DNA of 64,000 bases from Acidiluteibacter sp963716125 (GTDB lineage Bacteria > Bacteroidota > Bacteroidia > Flavobacteriales_E > Vicingaceae): NCBI GenBank assembly GCA_963716125.1, contig OY970294.1, positions 1,736,001 through 1,800,000 on the forward strand, in the 5' to 3' direction. This document shows positions 8,324 through 16,724 of this stretch, piece after piece; position 1 is the stretch's first letter; each line of letters begins with the position of its first letter. A program made the position numbers and the translations under genes. The notes beneath the pieces are model-generated. The model saw only the letters and a program-made list of their open reading frames with translations, did not search any database and had not been told where the DNA came from.

Positions 8324-8722
8324 ATGATGAAATACGCATATACGATTCTTTATGTTGAAAATGTATTGGAAACGATTGATTTATATGAAAAAGCATTTGG
8401 TTTTAGTCGAAAATTTATAACAGATGAAAACGATTACGGTGAGTTGATGACAGGTGAAATAACCATCGCATTTGCCTCCATAAAATTAGGAGAATCGAAT
8501 TTCAAAAAAGGATTTGAAAAAAGTAGTAATTCAGGAAAACCCTTTGGTGTTGAATTGACTTTTACAACTGAAAATATTGAAGAAGATTTTCAAAATGCAA
8601 TAAAATATGGAGCAACAGAATATGAACCCTTAACAGAAAAACCTTGGGGACAAAAAGTCGGTTACTTAAGAGATAATAATGGATTTCTAATTGAGGTTTG
8701 TACACCCATTAAATCGAAATAA
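8324..8722 (+). CDS. VOC family (glyoxalase/bleomycin resistance-like) protein
   Basis: 132 residues with the two beta-alpha-beta-beta-beta repeats of the vicinal oxygen chelate fold: 'YTILYVENVLETIDLYEKAF' at the start and 'PWGQKVGYLRDNNGFLIEVC' at the end. The last glutamate is the usual metal ligand. VOC members include glyoxalases, dioxygenases and antibiotic-binding proteins, and the substrate cannot be inferred. Two ATGs lie in tandem at 8324 and 8327. It sits between hicB and a lipoprotein gene, with no clear functional link. Confidence 0.85.
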   Translation: MMKYAYTILYVENVLETIDLYEKAFGFSRKFITDENDYGELMTGEITIAFASIKLGESNFKKGFEKSSNSGKPFGVELTFTTENIEEDFQNAIKYGATEYEPLTEKPWGQKVGYLRDNNGFLIEVCTPIKSK

Positions 8723-8729
8723 ATAATAT

Positions 8730-9293
8730 ATGATGAACCATAAGTTTTTACTACTAATCCTAATTTCTCTTTTACTTTTTTCTTGTAAATCACCAAAATT
8801 TATTACTTCAGAAAAGAATTACAATAAATTAAATTTAGGATTCTCATCAGATAGTATTTCTATAATTGATGAAAGAGTTACTATCTCGCAGGATGAAATG
8901 AAAATACCATTTATTTCTGTTCCCAATCAATTATACAATTATTATCCTAAATTAAATCAAGAATATCAGGATATTATAAAAAATACAATTTATGAAAATT
9001 TGAATACTGCTTCCAAAACTAATTCAATTATAACTGTTTATGTAATAGAAGCCCGAAAAGAATTTTCAACCACATTTTCCGCCGAACAAGAATTAGTTGC
9101 CATTACACTGAAATTAGTAATTGAAATCGATGGTGAGAAAATAGAAATAATCGAATCAGGTAAATTTTATAAACGTTCAATGGATGCCACTTATAAATAC
9201 TTTGAAAAACTATTTCAAGAGTCTTTAAAAGAAATTACATTCAATGGACTTAAAAGAGCAAAATATATGAATAGCCAAAATAATTCTAAATAG
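8730..9293 (+). CDS. Small lipoprotein of unknown function
   Basis: 187 residues with a lipoprotein signal: a hydrophobic stretch then 'LLLFSC' with the lipid-bearing cysteine at residue 19. The mature part has mixed alpha/beta character with a run of strands ('IITVYVIEARKEFSTTF', 'ELVAITLKLVIEIDG') and no recognised domain. It starts 7 nt after the VOC gene stop, so the two may share a transcript. A tandem ATG at 8733 is equally possible. Confidence 0.65.
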   Translation: MMNHKFLLLILISLLLFSCKSPKFITSEKNYNKLNLGFSSDSISIIDERVTISQDEMKIPFISVPNQLYNYYPKLNQEYQDIIKNTIYENLNTASKTNSIITVYVIEARKEFSTTFSAEQELVAITLKLVIEIDGEKIEIIESGKFYKRSMDATYKYFEKLFQESLKEITFNGLKRAKYMNSQNNSK

Positions 9294-9356
9294 TATTCTT
9301 AAAAGCTCAATTAATACAATTTTTAGCTTTTAATTCTCTAATTTTTAGTTTTTTAG

Positions 9357-9387
9357 TTGGGGAATTTGAAGTTTTTATTTATTTTTG
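9357..9387 (+). promoter_or_regulatory. Putative promoter of the type I restriction operon
   Basis: TTG at 9357-9359, a 20-nt spacer and TATTTTTG at 9380-9387 match the Bacteroidota -33/-7 pattern (TTG-N19/20-TAnnTTTG). The predicted transcript would have a leader of about 145 nt, AT-rich, with a weak TTTCTTTTT/AAAAAGAAA hairpin at 9439-9461. Confidence 0.45.
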
Positions 9388-9537
9388 AAGAGAAATAAAT
9401 AGATTGGATAAGAAGTATAGATTGGGTTAAGATCCCTTTTTCTTTTTTTTGCAAAAAGAAATGATGGTTTGGATTGAAATAGCTTAAATCCTAGACTAAA
9501 TATAAAAAAAATGATAATAAGTAAAAAAAGAAAATAA

Positions 9538-11328
9538 ATGAATCAATCCGTACACAATAGATTAATATCCTTTATCTGGTCTATCGCAGACGATTGTCTC
9601 AGAGATGTTTATGTGAGAGGTAAATACCGTGACGTAATACTTCCAATGGTTGTTTTAAGAAGATTAGATGCATTGCTTGAACCTACTAAAGAAGCAGTAA
9701 TGGAAGAATTAGCGTTTCAAAGAGATGAAGCGGGTTTTACAGAATGGGATGAAACCGGTTTGAAAGATGCTAGTGGTTATGTATTTTACAATACAAGCGA
9801 ATGGACATTACAGCGCCTTTACGATACTGCCACAAACAGTCAGCAGATTCTTCTTGCCAATTTTGAAGATTATCTCAATGGTTTTAGCCCAAATGTAAAA
9901 GAGATCATTGATAAGTTCAAGCTGATAAGCCAAGTTCGACATATGGCATCCAAAGATGTGTTGCTAAATGTACTGGAGAAGTTTACCTCCTCCCATATTA
10001 ACCTAACACCTTTTGAAAAAGAAGATCCCGATGGTAGAAAACTGCCTTCACTTTCCAATTTGGGAATGGGTTACGTTTTTGAAGAGCTAATCAGAAAATT
10101 TAATGAAGAAAATAATGAGGAAGCCGGAGAGCATTTTACCCCACGTGAGGTAATTGATCTAATGACTCATATAGTGTTTGACCCCATCAAAGACCAATTG
10201 CCACCCGTAATGACTATTTACGATCCTGCTTGTGGTTCGGGTGGTATGCTTACTGAAGCTCAAAACTTTATCAAAGACGAAGAAGGGGATATTAAAGCAA
10301 TGGGTGATGTTTACTTATACGGTAAAGAAATCAATGATGAAACCTACGCCATTTGTAAGTCTGACATGATGATCAAGGGTAATAATCCTGAGAATATACG
10401 TGTTGGTTCTACATTATCTACCGATGAATTTTCAGGAAATACTTTCGACTTTATGCTCTCTAATCCTCCTTATGGAAAGTCTTGGAGCAGTGAAGTGAAA
10501 TATATAAAAGACGGTAAAGACATCATTGACCCTCGATTTGTAATTTCTTTGAAAGACTATTGGGGCAATGCAGAAGAAGCAGATGCTACACCTCGTTCTT
10601 CAGACGGACAATTGCTCTTTTTAATGGAGATGGTGAACAAAATGAAAGCTACCAACCAAAGCCAATTGGGTTCTCGTATTGCTTCAGTGCATAACGGTTC
10701 TAGTTTGTTTACAGGTGATGCAGGCGGTGGCGAAAGCAACATTAGAAGACACATTATTGAAAATGATTGGTTGGACTGTATTATTCAGCTGCCGAATAAT
10801 CTGTTTTACAACACAGGCATAACCACTTATATATGGCTATTGCATAACAACAAAGCAGCCAAACGAAAAGGAAAAGTATTACTCATTGATGCTTCACAGC
10901 GATTTACCAAATTGCGTAAGAATCTGGGTAATAAAAACTGTGAATTGACCACAGATCATATTAAGGAAATACAACAAGCCTACAATAAATTTGAAACCAT
11001 TGAACGTGAAAGCGAAGACGGATTGGCAGCTAAGGTTTTCAATAATACAGATTTTGGTTTTTATAAAATAACCATAGACCGACCTGCAAGATTAAAAGCT
11101 CAATTTTCTGAAGAACGTATTGCTGAATTACGCTATGAAAAAACACTCAAAGAACCCATGCAATGGGCATATGAGGCTTATGGTGAGAAAGTTTACACGG
11201 ATTTAAAATCCATTGAAAAAGAACTTTTGGATTGGTGTGAAAAAAATGACTTGGATTTAAATTCGAAAGGCTCTAGTTTAATTCAGCTATTATTTGTATA
11301 TTGTGTGTATGAAAACAGAAAAGCTTAA
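9538..11328 (+). CDS. hsdM: Type I restriction system DNA methyltransferase subunit HsdM, 5' part, truncated by an IS element
   Basis: The first 577 codons are native HsdM; the last 19 residues are encoded by the inserted element. The N-terminal helical domain (residues ~1-150) precedes the N6-adenine methyltransferase domain, which carries the SAM-binding motif 'DPACGSGGM' near residue 230 and the catalytic 'NPPYGKSW' near 310. HsdM methylates the HsdS-selected site and is needed for both modification and cleavage. The missing C-terminal 205 residues, encoded at 12349-12966, include the helices that pair with HsdS. The catalytic core is present but assembly is probably lost. It opens the operon M-ORF6N-S-DUF4062-R. 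Confidence 0.9.
   Translation: MNQSVHNRLISFIWSIADDCLRDVYVRGKYRDVILPMVVLRRLDALLEPTKEAVMEELAFQRDEAGFTEWDETGLKDASGYVFYNTSEWTLQRLYDTATNSQQILLANFEDYLNGFSPNVKEIIDKFKLISQVRHMASKDVLLNVLEKFTSSHINLTPFEKEDPDGRKLPSLSNLGMGYVFEELIRKFNEENNEEAGEHFTPREVIDLMTHIVFDPIKDQLPPVMTIYDPACGSGGMLTEAQNFIKDEEGDIKAMGDVYLYGKEINDETYAICKSDMMIKGNNPENIRVGSTLSTDEFSGNTFDFMLSNPPYGKSWSSEVKYIKDGKDIIDPRFVISLKDYWGNAEEADATPRSSDGQLLFLMEMVNKMKATNQSQLGSRIASVHNGSSLFTGDAGGGESNIRRHIIENDWLDCIIQLPNNLFYNTGITTYIWLLHNNKAAKRKGKVLLIDASQRFTKLRKNLGNKNCELTTDHIKEIQQAYNKFETIERESEDGLAAKVFNNTDFGFYKITIDRPARLKAQFSEERIAELRYEKTLKEPMQWAYEAYGEKVYTDLKSIEKELLDWCEKNDLDLNSKGSSLIQLLFVYCVYENRKA
11261..11268. repeat. Left copy of the 8-bp target site duplication
   Basis: ATTCGAAA here is identical to 12341-12348 and directly abuts the outer end of the left terminal inverted repeat. 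Eight-bp duplications are the norm for IS1595-family elements. Confidence 0.9.
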
Positions 11329-12340
11329 AGACCAAATACTCTCTCTGCCAATTAAACAACGTGAACGTTTGTTGAAGGAGATTGAAGATTCAACTAAAGA
11401 GATTAACCTGTCTGCGATTGTTTCACGTCAGCATGAGTTTAATAACAAACTCGGAGCCTGTCCTCATTGTTCTCATTCTAAGTATGTTCGTTTTGGGATT
11501 GACAAAGGAGCACAGCGCTACAAATGCAAGTCTTGCCAAAGAAGTTTTACGGAGTATACAGGTACTTGGATGGCAGGGCTGCAAAGAAAAGACAAGATTG
11601 TTGATTATCTTAAACTAATGGTTGAAGAAAAAAGTCTTGACAAAATTGTTTCGATTTTGGGTATTAATAAGAAAACAGCCTTTGATTGGCGCCACAAGAT
11701 ATTGTCTTCAGTTGACGCAGATGACGGAGAGCCCTTCATTGGTATCACAGAAAGTGATGAGACCTTTTTCCTCAAATCTGAAAAAGGGATGAAGGTTAAA
11801 AATCGAGAACCAAGGAAAAGAGGCGGTAAGTCAAGCAAAAGGGGTGTAAGCAATGATCAGGTTGCGGTCATCGTGACTCAAGACAGAAAGTCAATGCTAA
11901 ATCTGAGTGTAGCTACACTTGGACGGATTAGAAAGATTGATATTAAAAATGCTATTGGCAATCGCATAAAAAAAGGGAGCACAATTTTGTGTAGTGATTC
12001 TCACCACAGTTATAAAGGCTTCGCTAAAGACACCAAAATTGAGTTTCATCCGGTAAATGTTTCCAGGGGAGAAAGAGTAAAAGGAGCGTTTCATGTACAG
12101 CATGTAAACTCAACGCACAATAAAATAAAGAAGTGGATTGGAAATACATTCTGGGGCGTGTCTACTAAATACCTGCAACAATACCTAAATTGGCATATTA
12201 TAAAAGAAAAAATAAAATCAAACAAGGATATTACCCTTGCTTTCGCAAAGCAGATAGTTGTTGCGGGAGCTCTGGAGCGCTTTGTTCAAATCCAACCAAA
12301 CTATAAAACACTATTATCAACGCAGTGCTAAACTAGAGCC
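11269..12340 (+). mobile_element. Complete IS1595-family insertion sequence (1072 bp)
   Basis: The element has terminal inverted repeats starting GGCTCTAGTTTA at both ends (11269 onward, and its complement ending at 12340); similarity continues imperfectly for about seven more bases. It is flanked by perfect 8-bp direct repeats and contains one ISXO2-like transposase gene filling almost its whole length. It lies in the same orientation as hsdM and interrupts codon 577/578. The intact ends, intact transposase and perfect duplication point to a recent insertion. Confidence 0.93.
11309..12331 (+). CDS. IS1595 family (ISXO2-like) transposase
   Basis: 340 residues from the ATG at 11309; a TTG at 11294 in the same frame would add five residues. 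A zinc ribbon near residues 45-80 ('CPHCSHSKYVRFG', 'YKCKSCQRSF') recognises the ends. The DDE-type catalytic core includes 'GITESDETFFL' (first Asp), 'ILCSDSHHSYKGFA' (second Asp) and the 'HVNSTHNKIKKWI' region with the third acidic or Asn position. The ending 'KYLQQYLNWHI' is also typical of the ISXO2 family. No frameshift or stop is seen, so it should be active. Confidence 0.92.
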   Translation: MKTEKLKDQILSLPIKQRERLLKEIEDSTKEINLSAIVSRQHEFNNKLGACPHCSHSKYVRFGIDKGAQRYKCKSCQRSFTEYTGTWMAGLQRKDKIVDYLKLMVEEKSLDKIVSILGINKKTAFDWRHKILSSVDADDGEPFIGITESDETFFLKSEKGMKVKNREPRKRGGKSSKRGVSNDQVAVIVTQDRKSMLNLSVATLGRIRKIDIKNAIGNRIKKGSTILCSDSHHSYKGFAKDTKIEFHPVNVSRGERVKGAFHVQHVNSTHNKIKKWIGNTFWGVSTKYLQQYLNWHIIKEKIKSNKDITLAFAKQIVVAGALERFVQIQPNYKTLLSTQC

Positions 12341-12348
12341 ATTCGAAA
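12341..12348. repeat. Right copy of the 8-bp target site duplication
   Basis: ATTCGAAA is identical to 11261-11268. Joining 11268 directly to 12349 keeps one copy and restores the hsdM reading frame. Confidence 0.9.
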
Positions 12349-12966
12349 AAGCGAAAAGCACTCATAACTGCTGCTACATGGAAAAAGCAAAAAGAGATTT
12401 TGGGTGTTGCCCATGAATTAATGGATGCCATAGGAACAGATGAATACAATGATTATAATGTCTTTTTGGAGTTGTTGGATCAAAAATTAAAGGACAAGAA
12501 ATCAAAACTCTCTGGAAGCGAAAAGAACCAAATATTGGCTGCCGTTAATTGGTATGATGAAACAGCCGAAAAAGTAATTAAGAAAAAGCAAAAGTTAAGT
12601 GGCGACAAACTCAATCAATTGTTGCATCACTTAGATTGCACCAAAGAACAATTAGCAGATTACGGTTATTACCCAAGCGGAAAACCCAACGAATACATTG
12701 TTTACGAAAACCAAACCGACTTACGAGATAGCGAAAGCGTGCCTTTGGCAGAAAACATTCACGATTATTTTTTACGGGAAGTAAAACCCCATGTGGCCGA
12801 AGCTTGGATAGATTTGGACAAAACTAAGATTGGGTATGAAATCAGCTTTAATAAATATTTCTACCAGCACAAACCCTTGCGACCCCTTGAAGTAGTTAGC
12901 TCAGAGATATTAGAGCTTGAGAAAGAAAATGAAGGTTTAATTATGGACATTTTAAATATGCGGTAG
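12349..12966 (+). pseudogene. hsdM: HsdM C-terminal part, separated by the IS element
   Basis: This frame begins immediately after the right target duplication with K-R-K-A-L-I-T-A-A-T-W and runs 205 residues to TAG. Fused to the first 577 codons it gives a 782-residue HsdM, with no lesion other than the insertion. An internal TTG at 12400 could serve as a weak start for a 188-residue fragment. The sequence is helical and charged with 'LLHHLDCTKEQLADYGYY', consistent with the HsdM tail that binds HsdS and the restriction subunit. It overlaps or abuts the ORF6N gene. Confidence 0.88.
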
Positions 12967-12971
12967 TGATA

Positions 12972-13844
12972 ATGGAATTGATGGGTACAAAAAATATTCA
13001 GAATAAGATCTATGCTATACGGAGAGAACAAGTTATGCTCGATAATGACTTGGCAATTCTCTATGGTACAGAAACTAAATTCATTAACAGAGCCGTGAAA
13101 AGAAATCCACTTCGATTTCCTGAATCTTTTATGTTTCAGTTGGCTGAAAAAGAGTGGACAGACTTGAAGTGCCAATTTGGAACCTCAAGTGAACACGGAG
13201 GGAGACGAACATTGCCTTATGTTTTTACAGAACAAGGAGTAGCCATGCTTTCTGCTGTATTGAATACGGATAGAGCCATTATGGCAAGCATCCAAATTAT
13301 GCAAGCATTTGTTGCCATGCGTCAATTTCTTTTAAACAATGCCTCGGTTTTCCAAAGATTAGACCAAGTGGAATTGAAACAACTCAAAACGGATGAAAAA
13401 TTAGAGCAAATTTTCAATGCTTTAGATGCGAGAAAACCCGAACCGGATAAAGGAATATTTTTCGATGGGCAAGTTTTTGAAGCTTATGCGTTTGCCTCAA
13501 CTATTTTTAAAAAGGCTAAAACCGAAATAATACTGATAGATAATTATATAGACGAAAGTAGCATTACCCATTTGGCAAAAAAAGCCAAAAAAGTGGAAGT
13601 CCATTTATATACCAAAAAACCCAACAAGCAACTGGCTTTGGATGTTAAAAAAGCAAACGAACAATACGGCAAATTTCAGATACATTCTTTAACAAAAAGC
13701 CACGACCGATTTATTATTATAGACCAAAAAGAACTGTACCATCTTGGTGCATCATTGAAAGATTTGGGTAATAAGTGGTTTGCCTTTTCTAAAATTGATC
13801 ATTTGACTAAACTAGTGTTAAACCAACTAACCAAAAACAGATGA
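12972..13844 (+). CDS. ORF6N domain protein with a PLD-like C-terminal domain
   Basis: The ATG at 12972 gives 290 residues; a GTG at 12966 overlaps the hsdM stop. Residues ~8-110 are an ORF6N DNA-binding domain ('IYAIRREQVMLDNDLAILYG', 'VTEQGVAML'-like 'FTEQGVAMLSAVLN'), known from phage antirepressors and RhuM-like genes in type I restriction loci. Residues ~155-285 look like half a phospholipase D fold, with 'EIILIDNYID' and 'SHDRFIIIDQKELYHLGAS', an HxxxxxxD arrangement followed by G-A-S. The ATGA overlap with hsdS couples their translation. A regulatory or nuclease accessory role is inferred. Confidence 0.8.
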   Translation: MELMGTKNIQNKIYAIRREQVMLDNDLAILYGTETKFINRAVKRNPLRFPESFMFQLAEKEWTDLKCQFGTSSEHGGRRTLPYVFTEQGVAMLSAVLNTDRAIMASIQIMQAFVAMRQFLLNNASVFQRLDQVELKQLKTDEKLEQIFNALDARKPEPDKGIFFDGQVFEAYAFASTIFKKAKTEIILIDNYIDESSITHLAKKAKKVEVHLYTKKPNKQLALDVKKANEQYGKFQIHSLTKSHDRFIIIDQKELYHLGASLKDLGNKWFAFSKIDHLTKLVLNQLTKNR

Positions 13845-15202
13845 GCCAACTAGAAACAAAAGCAACCTGTCAAAAATATTCTGCTTATAAAGAGTCGGGT
13901 GTTGAATGGTTAGGTCAAATACCTGAAGGTTGGGAGATAATAAAATTGGGCGGTTTATTGAAAAGTGTTTCTGAGAAAAATTACCCATCCCTACCATTAT
14001 TGTCAATAACTCGTGAAAAAGGTGTTATTGTTAGAGATGTGGAAGACGATAGCGAAAACCACAATTTCATTCCTGACGACTTAACTGGATATAAACTACT
14101 TGAAAAAGGACAGTTTGGTATGAATAAAATGAAAGCATGGCAAGGTTCTTATGGGGTGTCACCTGAAACTGGTATTGTCAGTCCCGCTTATTACATCTTT
14201 GATTTTACGAAGCCTGTTTTACCTAGGTTTTTCCATTTAGCGATTCGTTCTAAAAGATATATATCTTATTTCGGTGCCGCCTCTGATGGAGTCCGTATTG
14301 GTCAATGGGATTTGTCAAAAGATAGGATGAAAAAGATTTGTTTTTTCTTACCCTCAATAAAGGAACAAACCGCCATCGCCAATTTCCTAGACGAGAAAAC
14401 CGCCAAAATAGACCAAACCATTACCCAAAAAGAGCGACTAATAGCTCTGCTCAAAGAACGCAAGCAAATCATCATTCAAAATGCGGTAACAGGTAAATGG
14501 TCAATGGTTAATGGTAAATGGTCAACAACACCCAAGGAAAAAATGAAGGATAGCGGTGTGGAATGGATTGGAGAGATTCTGGAGCATTGGGAGGTGAAGA
14601 GGTTGAAGTATGTTTCTCAAATAAATATTAACTCACTTACTGATAACACTCCAGCTGCTTATACATTTGACTATGTTGATATTGGTAGTGTGAGTTTTGA
14701 AAATGGTATTGAGAAAACGGAATCGTTAGAATTTAAATATTCCCCATCAAGAGCAAGAAGAATAGCTAAAGAAGGAGATACTGTAATTTCAACCGTTCGT
14801 ACTTATTTAAAAGCTATTGACTATGTATCTTTAGAAAAGTCAAACTTCATTTATTCAACAGGCTTTGCAGTTTTAACTCCTGTGAATATTCAAAAGATAT
14901 TTCTATATCACTTTGTTAGGAGTAATGCATTCACTGAGCAAGTTACAGTAGATTCCAAAGGGATGAGTTATCCTGCCATTAATAGCACAGATTTAAGCAG
15001 ATTAATATTAGCAATTCCGCCATTTGAAGAACAGAATAAAATAGTCCACCACATAGAAACCCAATCTGCCAAAATGGATCAATCCATTACTTTACAACAA
15101 ACCCAAATCGAAAAGCTGAAAGAATACAAAGCGAGTTTGATTGATAGTGCGGTAACAGGAAAACTTCGAGTACCCTCAGTTCAAGAAATAAAAGTGAGTT
15201 AA
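13841..15202 (+). CDS. hsdS: Type I restriction system specificity subunit HsdS
   Basis: 453 residues with two target-recognition domains, each opened by the family signature ('ESGVEWLGQIPEGWEI' near residue 20 and 'DSGVEWIGEILEHWEV' near 242) and each followed by a conserved helix ('EQTAIANFLDEKTAKIDQTI' and a related one near residue 395). HsdS recognises a bipartite DNA target and positions HsdM and HsdR. The central linker contains a 7-residue tandem repeat (see 14492-14525). The gene overlaps the ORF6N gene by 4 nt and is 1 nt upstream of the DUF4062 gene. Confidence 0.93.
   Translation: MSQLETKATCQKYSAYKESGVEWLGQIPEGWEIIKLGGLLKSVSEKNYPSLPLLSITREKGVIVRDVEDDSENHNFIPDDLTGYKLLEKGQFGMNKMKAWQGSYGVSPETGIVSPAYYIFDFTKPVLPRFFHLAIRSKRYISYFGAASDGVRIGQWDLSKDRMKKICFFLPSIKEQTAIANFLDEKTAKIDQTITQKERLIALLKERKQIIIQNAVTGKWSMVNGKWSTTPKEKMKDSGVEWIGEILEHWEVKRLKYVSQININSLTDNTPAAYTFDYVDIGSVSFENGIEKTESLEFKYSPSRARRIAKEGDTVISTVRTYLKAIDYVSLEKSNFIYSTGFAVLTPVNIQKIFLYHFVRSNAFTEQVTVDSKGMSYPAINSTDLSRLILAIPPFEEQNKIVHHIETQSAKMDQSITLQQTQIEKLKEYKASLIDSAVTGKLRVPSVQEIKVS
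14492..14525 (+). repeat. Short direct repeat in the hsdS central linker
   Basis: GGTAAATGGTCAA occurs at 14492-14504 and 14513-14525 with a 21-nt period, encoding G-K-W-S twice within a 7-residue unit. It lies just after the first conserved helix of HsdS, where repeat-number changes in EcoR124-type enzymes are known to alter the spacer of the recognised sequence. Confidence 0.8.
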
Positions 15203-15203
15203 T

Positions 15204-16724
15204 ATGCCTAAAGAAATCATTTTCATATCGAGTGTACAAAAAGAGTTTGCCAAAGAGCGGCAAGTCCTTGCTGCCTACCTCCGTGAAGATGAATTGCTAA
15301 AACTTTTTTTTGAACCTTATTTATTTGAAGAAGTGGCAGCTACTGCTTCTTCTCCCACTGCAGTTTATTTACATGAAGTAAAAACATCTACCATTTATGT
15401 TGCTTTGCTAGGTGAAGCTTATGGCTATGAAGATGCAGCAGGTATTTCGCCCACCGAAAGAGAATTTGATGTTGCCCAAGAAAACCATAAAGCCTGTTGG
15501 GTATTTATTAAAGGAGATGATAGCATAAAACGGCATGCAAAAGAAGCTGCTTTTATTGATAAAGTGGGCGAGCGGGTATCTCGTAAGCGTTTTACTGACG
15601 TAGATTCTCTCAAAAAAGAAGTTTACCGATCGTGCATTTTGTACTTAAAACAAAGTGGCAAAATAGATTCGGAAGATTTTGATAGCGCTATTAATAAGAA
15701 GGCTACATTGGATGCTATTTCTGAGGAAGCCTTAACCGAATTTGTGCGTGCAGCACGTTTCAAAAGAAATTTTCCATTAAAAGAAACTGATAGTAAAACA
15801 AAAGTATTAACCCACTTAAATTTGCTGCGTAATGGGCAATTAACCAATAGTGCAATTTTAACTTTTGCGCAAAAGCCTCAGTTTTATTTTCCTTCTGCTA
15901 CTATAAAATGTGCGCATTTTCATGGCTTAGCAGTAGAAAAGCCTATGCCCGATTATAAAGAATTTAGTGGTACTATTTTTCAAATGGCGAATGATGCTAT
16001 GGACTTTGTGCTATCAAAAATTAGCCTGAGTACTGGCGATAGAAGCATATCAAACCAAGTAGAAACTTCCTATGAAATTCCAAGAGCGGTAATTGCCGAA
16101 GCGCTTATTAATGCAATAGCACATAGAGACTACGCTAGTAAAGCAAGTATTCAACTATCTGTTTTTAAGGATCGTATTTTAATTGAAAATCCTGGTGCAT
16201 TGCCCAAAGAATTAGATATAAAAGCATTAAAAGAGCCTCATAGTTCGTATCCACACAATCCGCTTTTAGCCAACTGCATGTTTTTGACAGGAGCTATAGA
16301 ACGTTTTGGAACAGGAATTCTTGATATGTACACGCTTACTGCTGAGAGAGGATTAAAAGAACCTTATTTTGAGGATAATAAAACATTTTCTGTAACACTA
16401 TGGCGGCCATCTGCTAAGAGCGCACAGGATACCGACCATGATACCGACCATGATACCGACCATGATAAAAACTATATATTTATTGCAGAATTACCAAAGC
16501 GATTATTGTGGATAATGGAAGGCGAAAAAAGCAGAAATGAGTTGATGGAAATTTTGGAATTAAAGCATAAACCTACATTTAGAGAAAACTACCTTGAACC
16601 CGCCATGGATAATGGTTGGATCGAGATGACAATTCCAGACAAGCCACAAAGTAAAAAACAACGCTACCGATTAACGGAATCAGGAAGCCTAGAAAAATCT
16701 AAATTGAGCAATGACAACAAGTAA
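15204..16724 (+). CDS. DUF4062 and GHKL-like ATPase domain protein in the restriction operon
   Basis: 506 residues. Residues ~3-110 form DUF4062 ('IFISSVQKEFAKERQVLAAY', 'EREFDVAQE'), a TIR-like Rossmann fold frequent in bacterial defence genes. Residues ~195-400 resemble the RecG-like/AlbA transcriptional-regulator ATPase (HATPase_c_4), with 'VIAEALINAIAHRDY' as the N-box and 'IENPGALP' plus 'FGTGILDM' as nucleotide motifs. A tandem DTDH repeat follows, then a C-terminal winged helix (~430-495). The gene overlaps hsdR by 14 nt. It could regulate the operon or add an abortive-infection branch; neither is proven. Confidence 0.82.
   Translation: MPKEIIFISSVQKEFAKERQVLAAYLREDELLKLFFEPYLFEEVAATASSPTAVYLHEVKTSTIYVALLGEAYGYEDAAGISPTEREFDVAQENHKACWVFIKGDDSIKRHAKEAAFIDKVGERVSRKRFTDVDSLKKEVYRSCILYLKQSGKIDSEDFDSAINKKATLDAISEEALTEFVRAARFKRNFPLKETDSKTKVLTHLNLLRNGQLTNSAILTFAQKPQFYFPSATIKCAHFHGLAVEKPMPDYKEFSGTIFQMANDAMDFVLSKISLSTGDRSISNQVETSYEIPRAVIAEALINAIAHRDYASKASIQLSVFKDRILIENPGALPKELDIKALKEPHSSYPHNPLLANCMFLTGAIERFGTGILDMYTLTAERGLKEPYFEDNKTFSVTLWRPSAKSAQDTDHDTDHDTDHDKNYIFIAELPKRLLWIMEGEKSRNELMEILELKHKPTFRENYLEPAMDNGWIEMTIPDKPQSKKQRYRLTESGSLEKSKLSNDNK
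16428..16463 (+). repeat. 12-bp microsatellite, three perfect copies
   Basis: GATACCGACCAT is repeated three times in tandem within the DUF4062/ATPase gene, coding for D-T-D-H three times, then a further D. Unit length is a multiple of three, so slippage would change linker length without breaking the frame. Confidence 0.95.

Noticed and set aside
9439..9461. Hairpin TTTCTTTTT/AAAAAGAAA upstream of hsdM as a terminator or attenuator
   Set aside because: The stem is only A-T pairs with no GC core and no T run after it, so it is too weak to call.
10557..10754. Antisense open frames inside hsdM, the transposase gene and htpG (for example 11605-11853, 33217-33480)
   Set aside because: They oppose long, well-supported genes, lack domains and arise from codon bias on the other strand.
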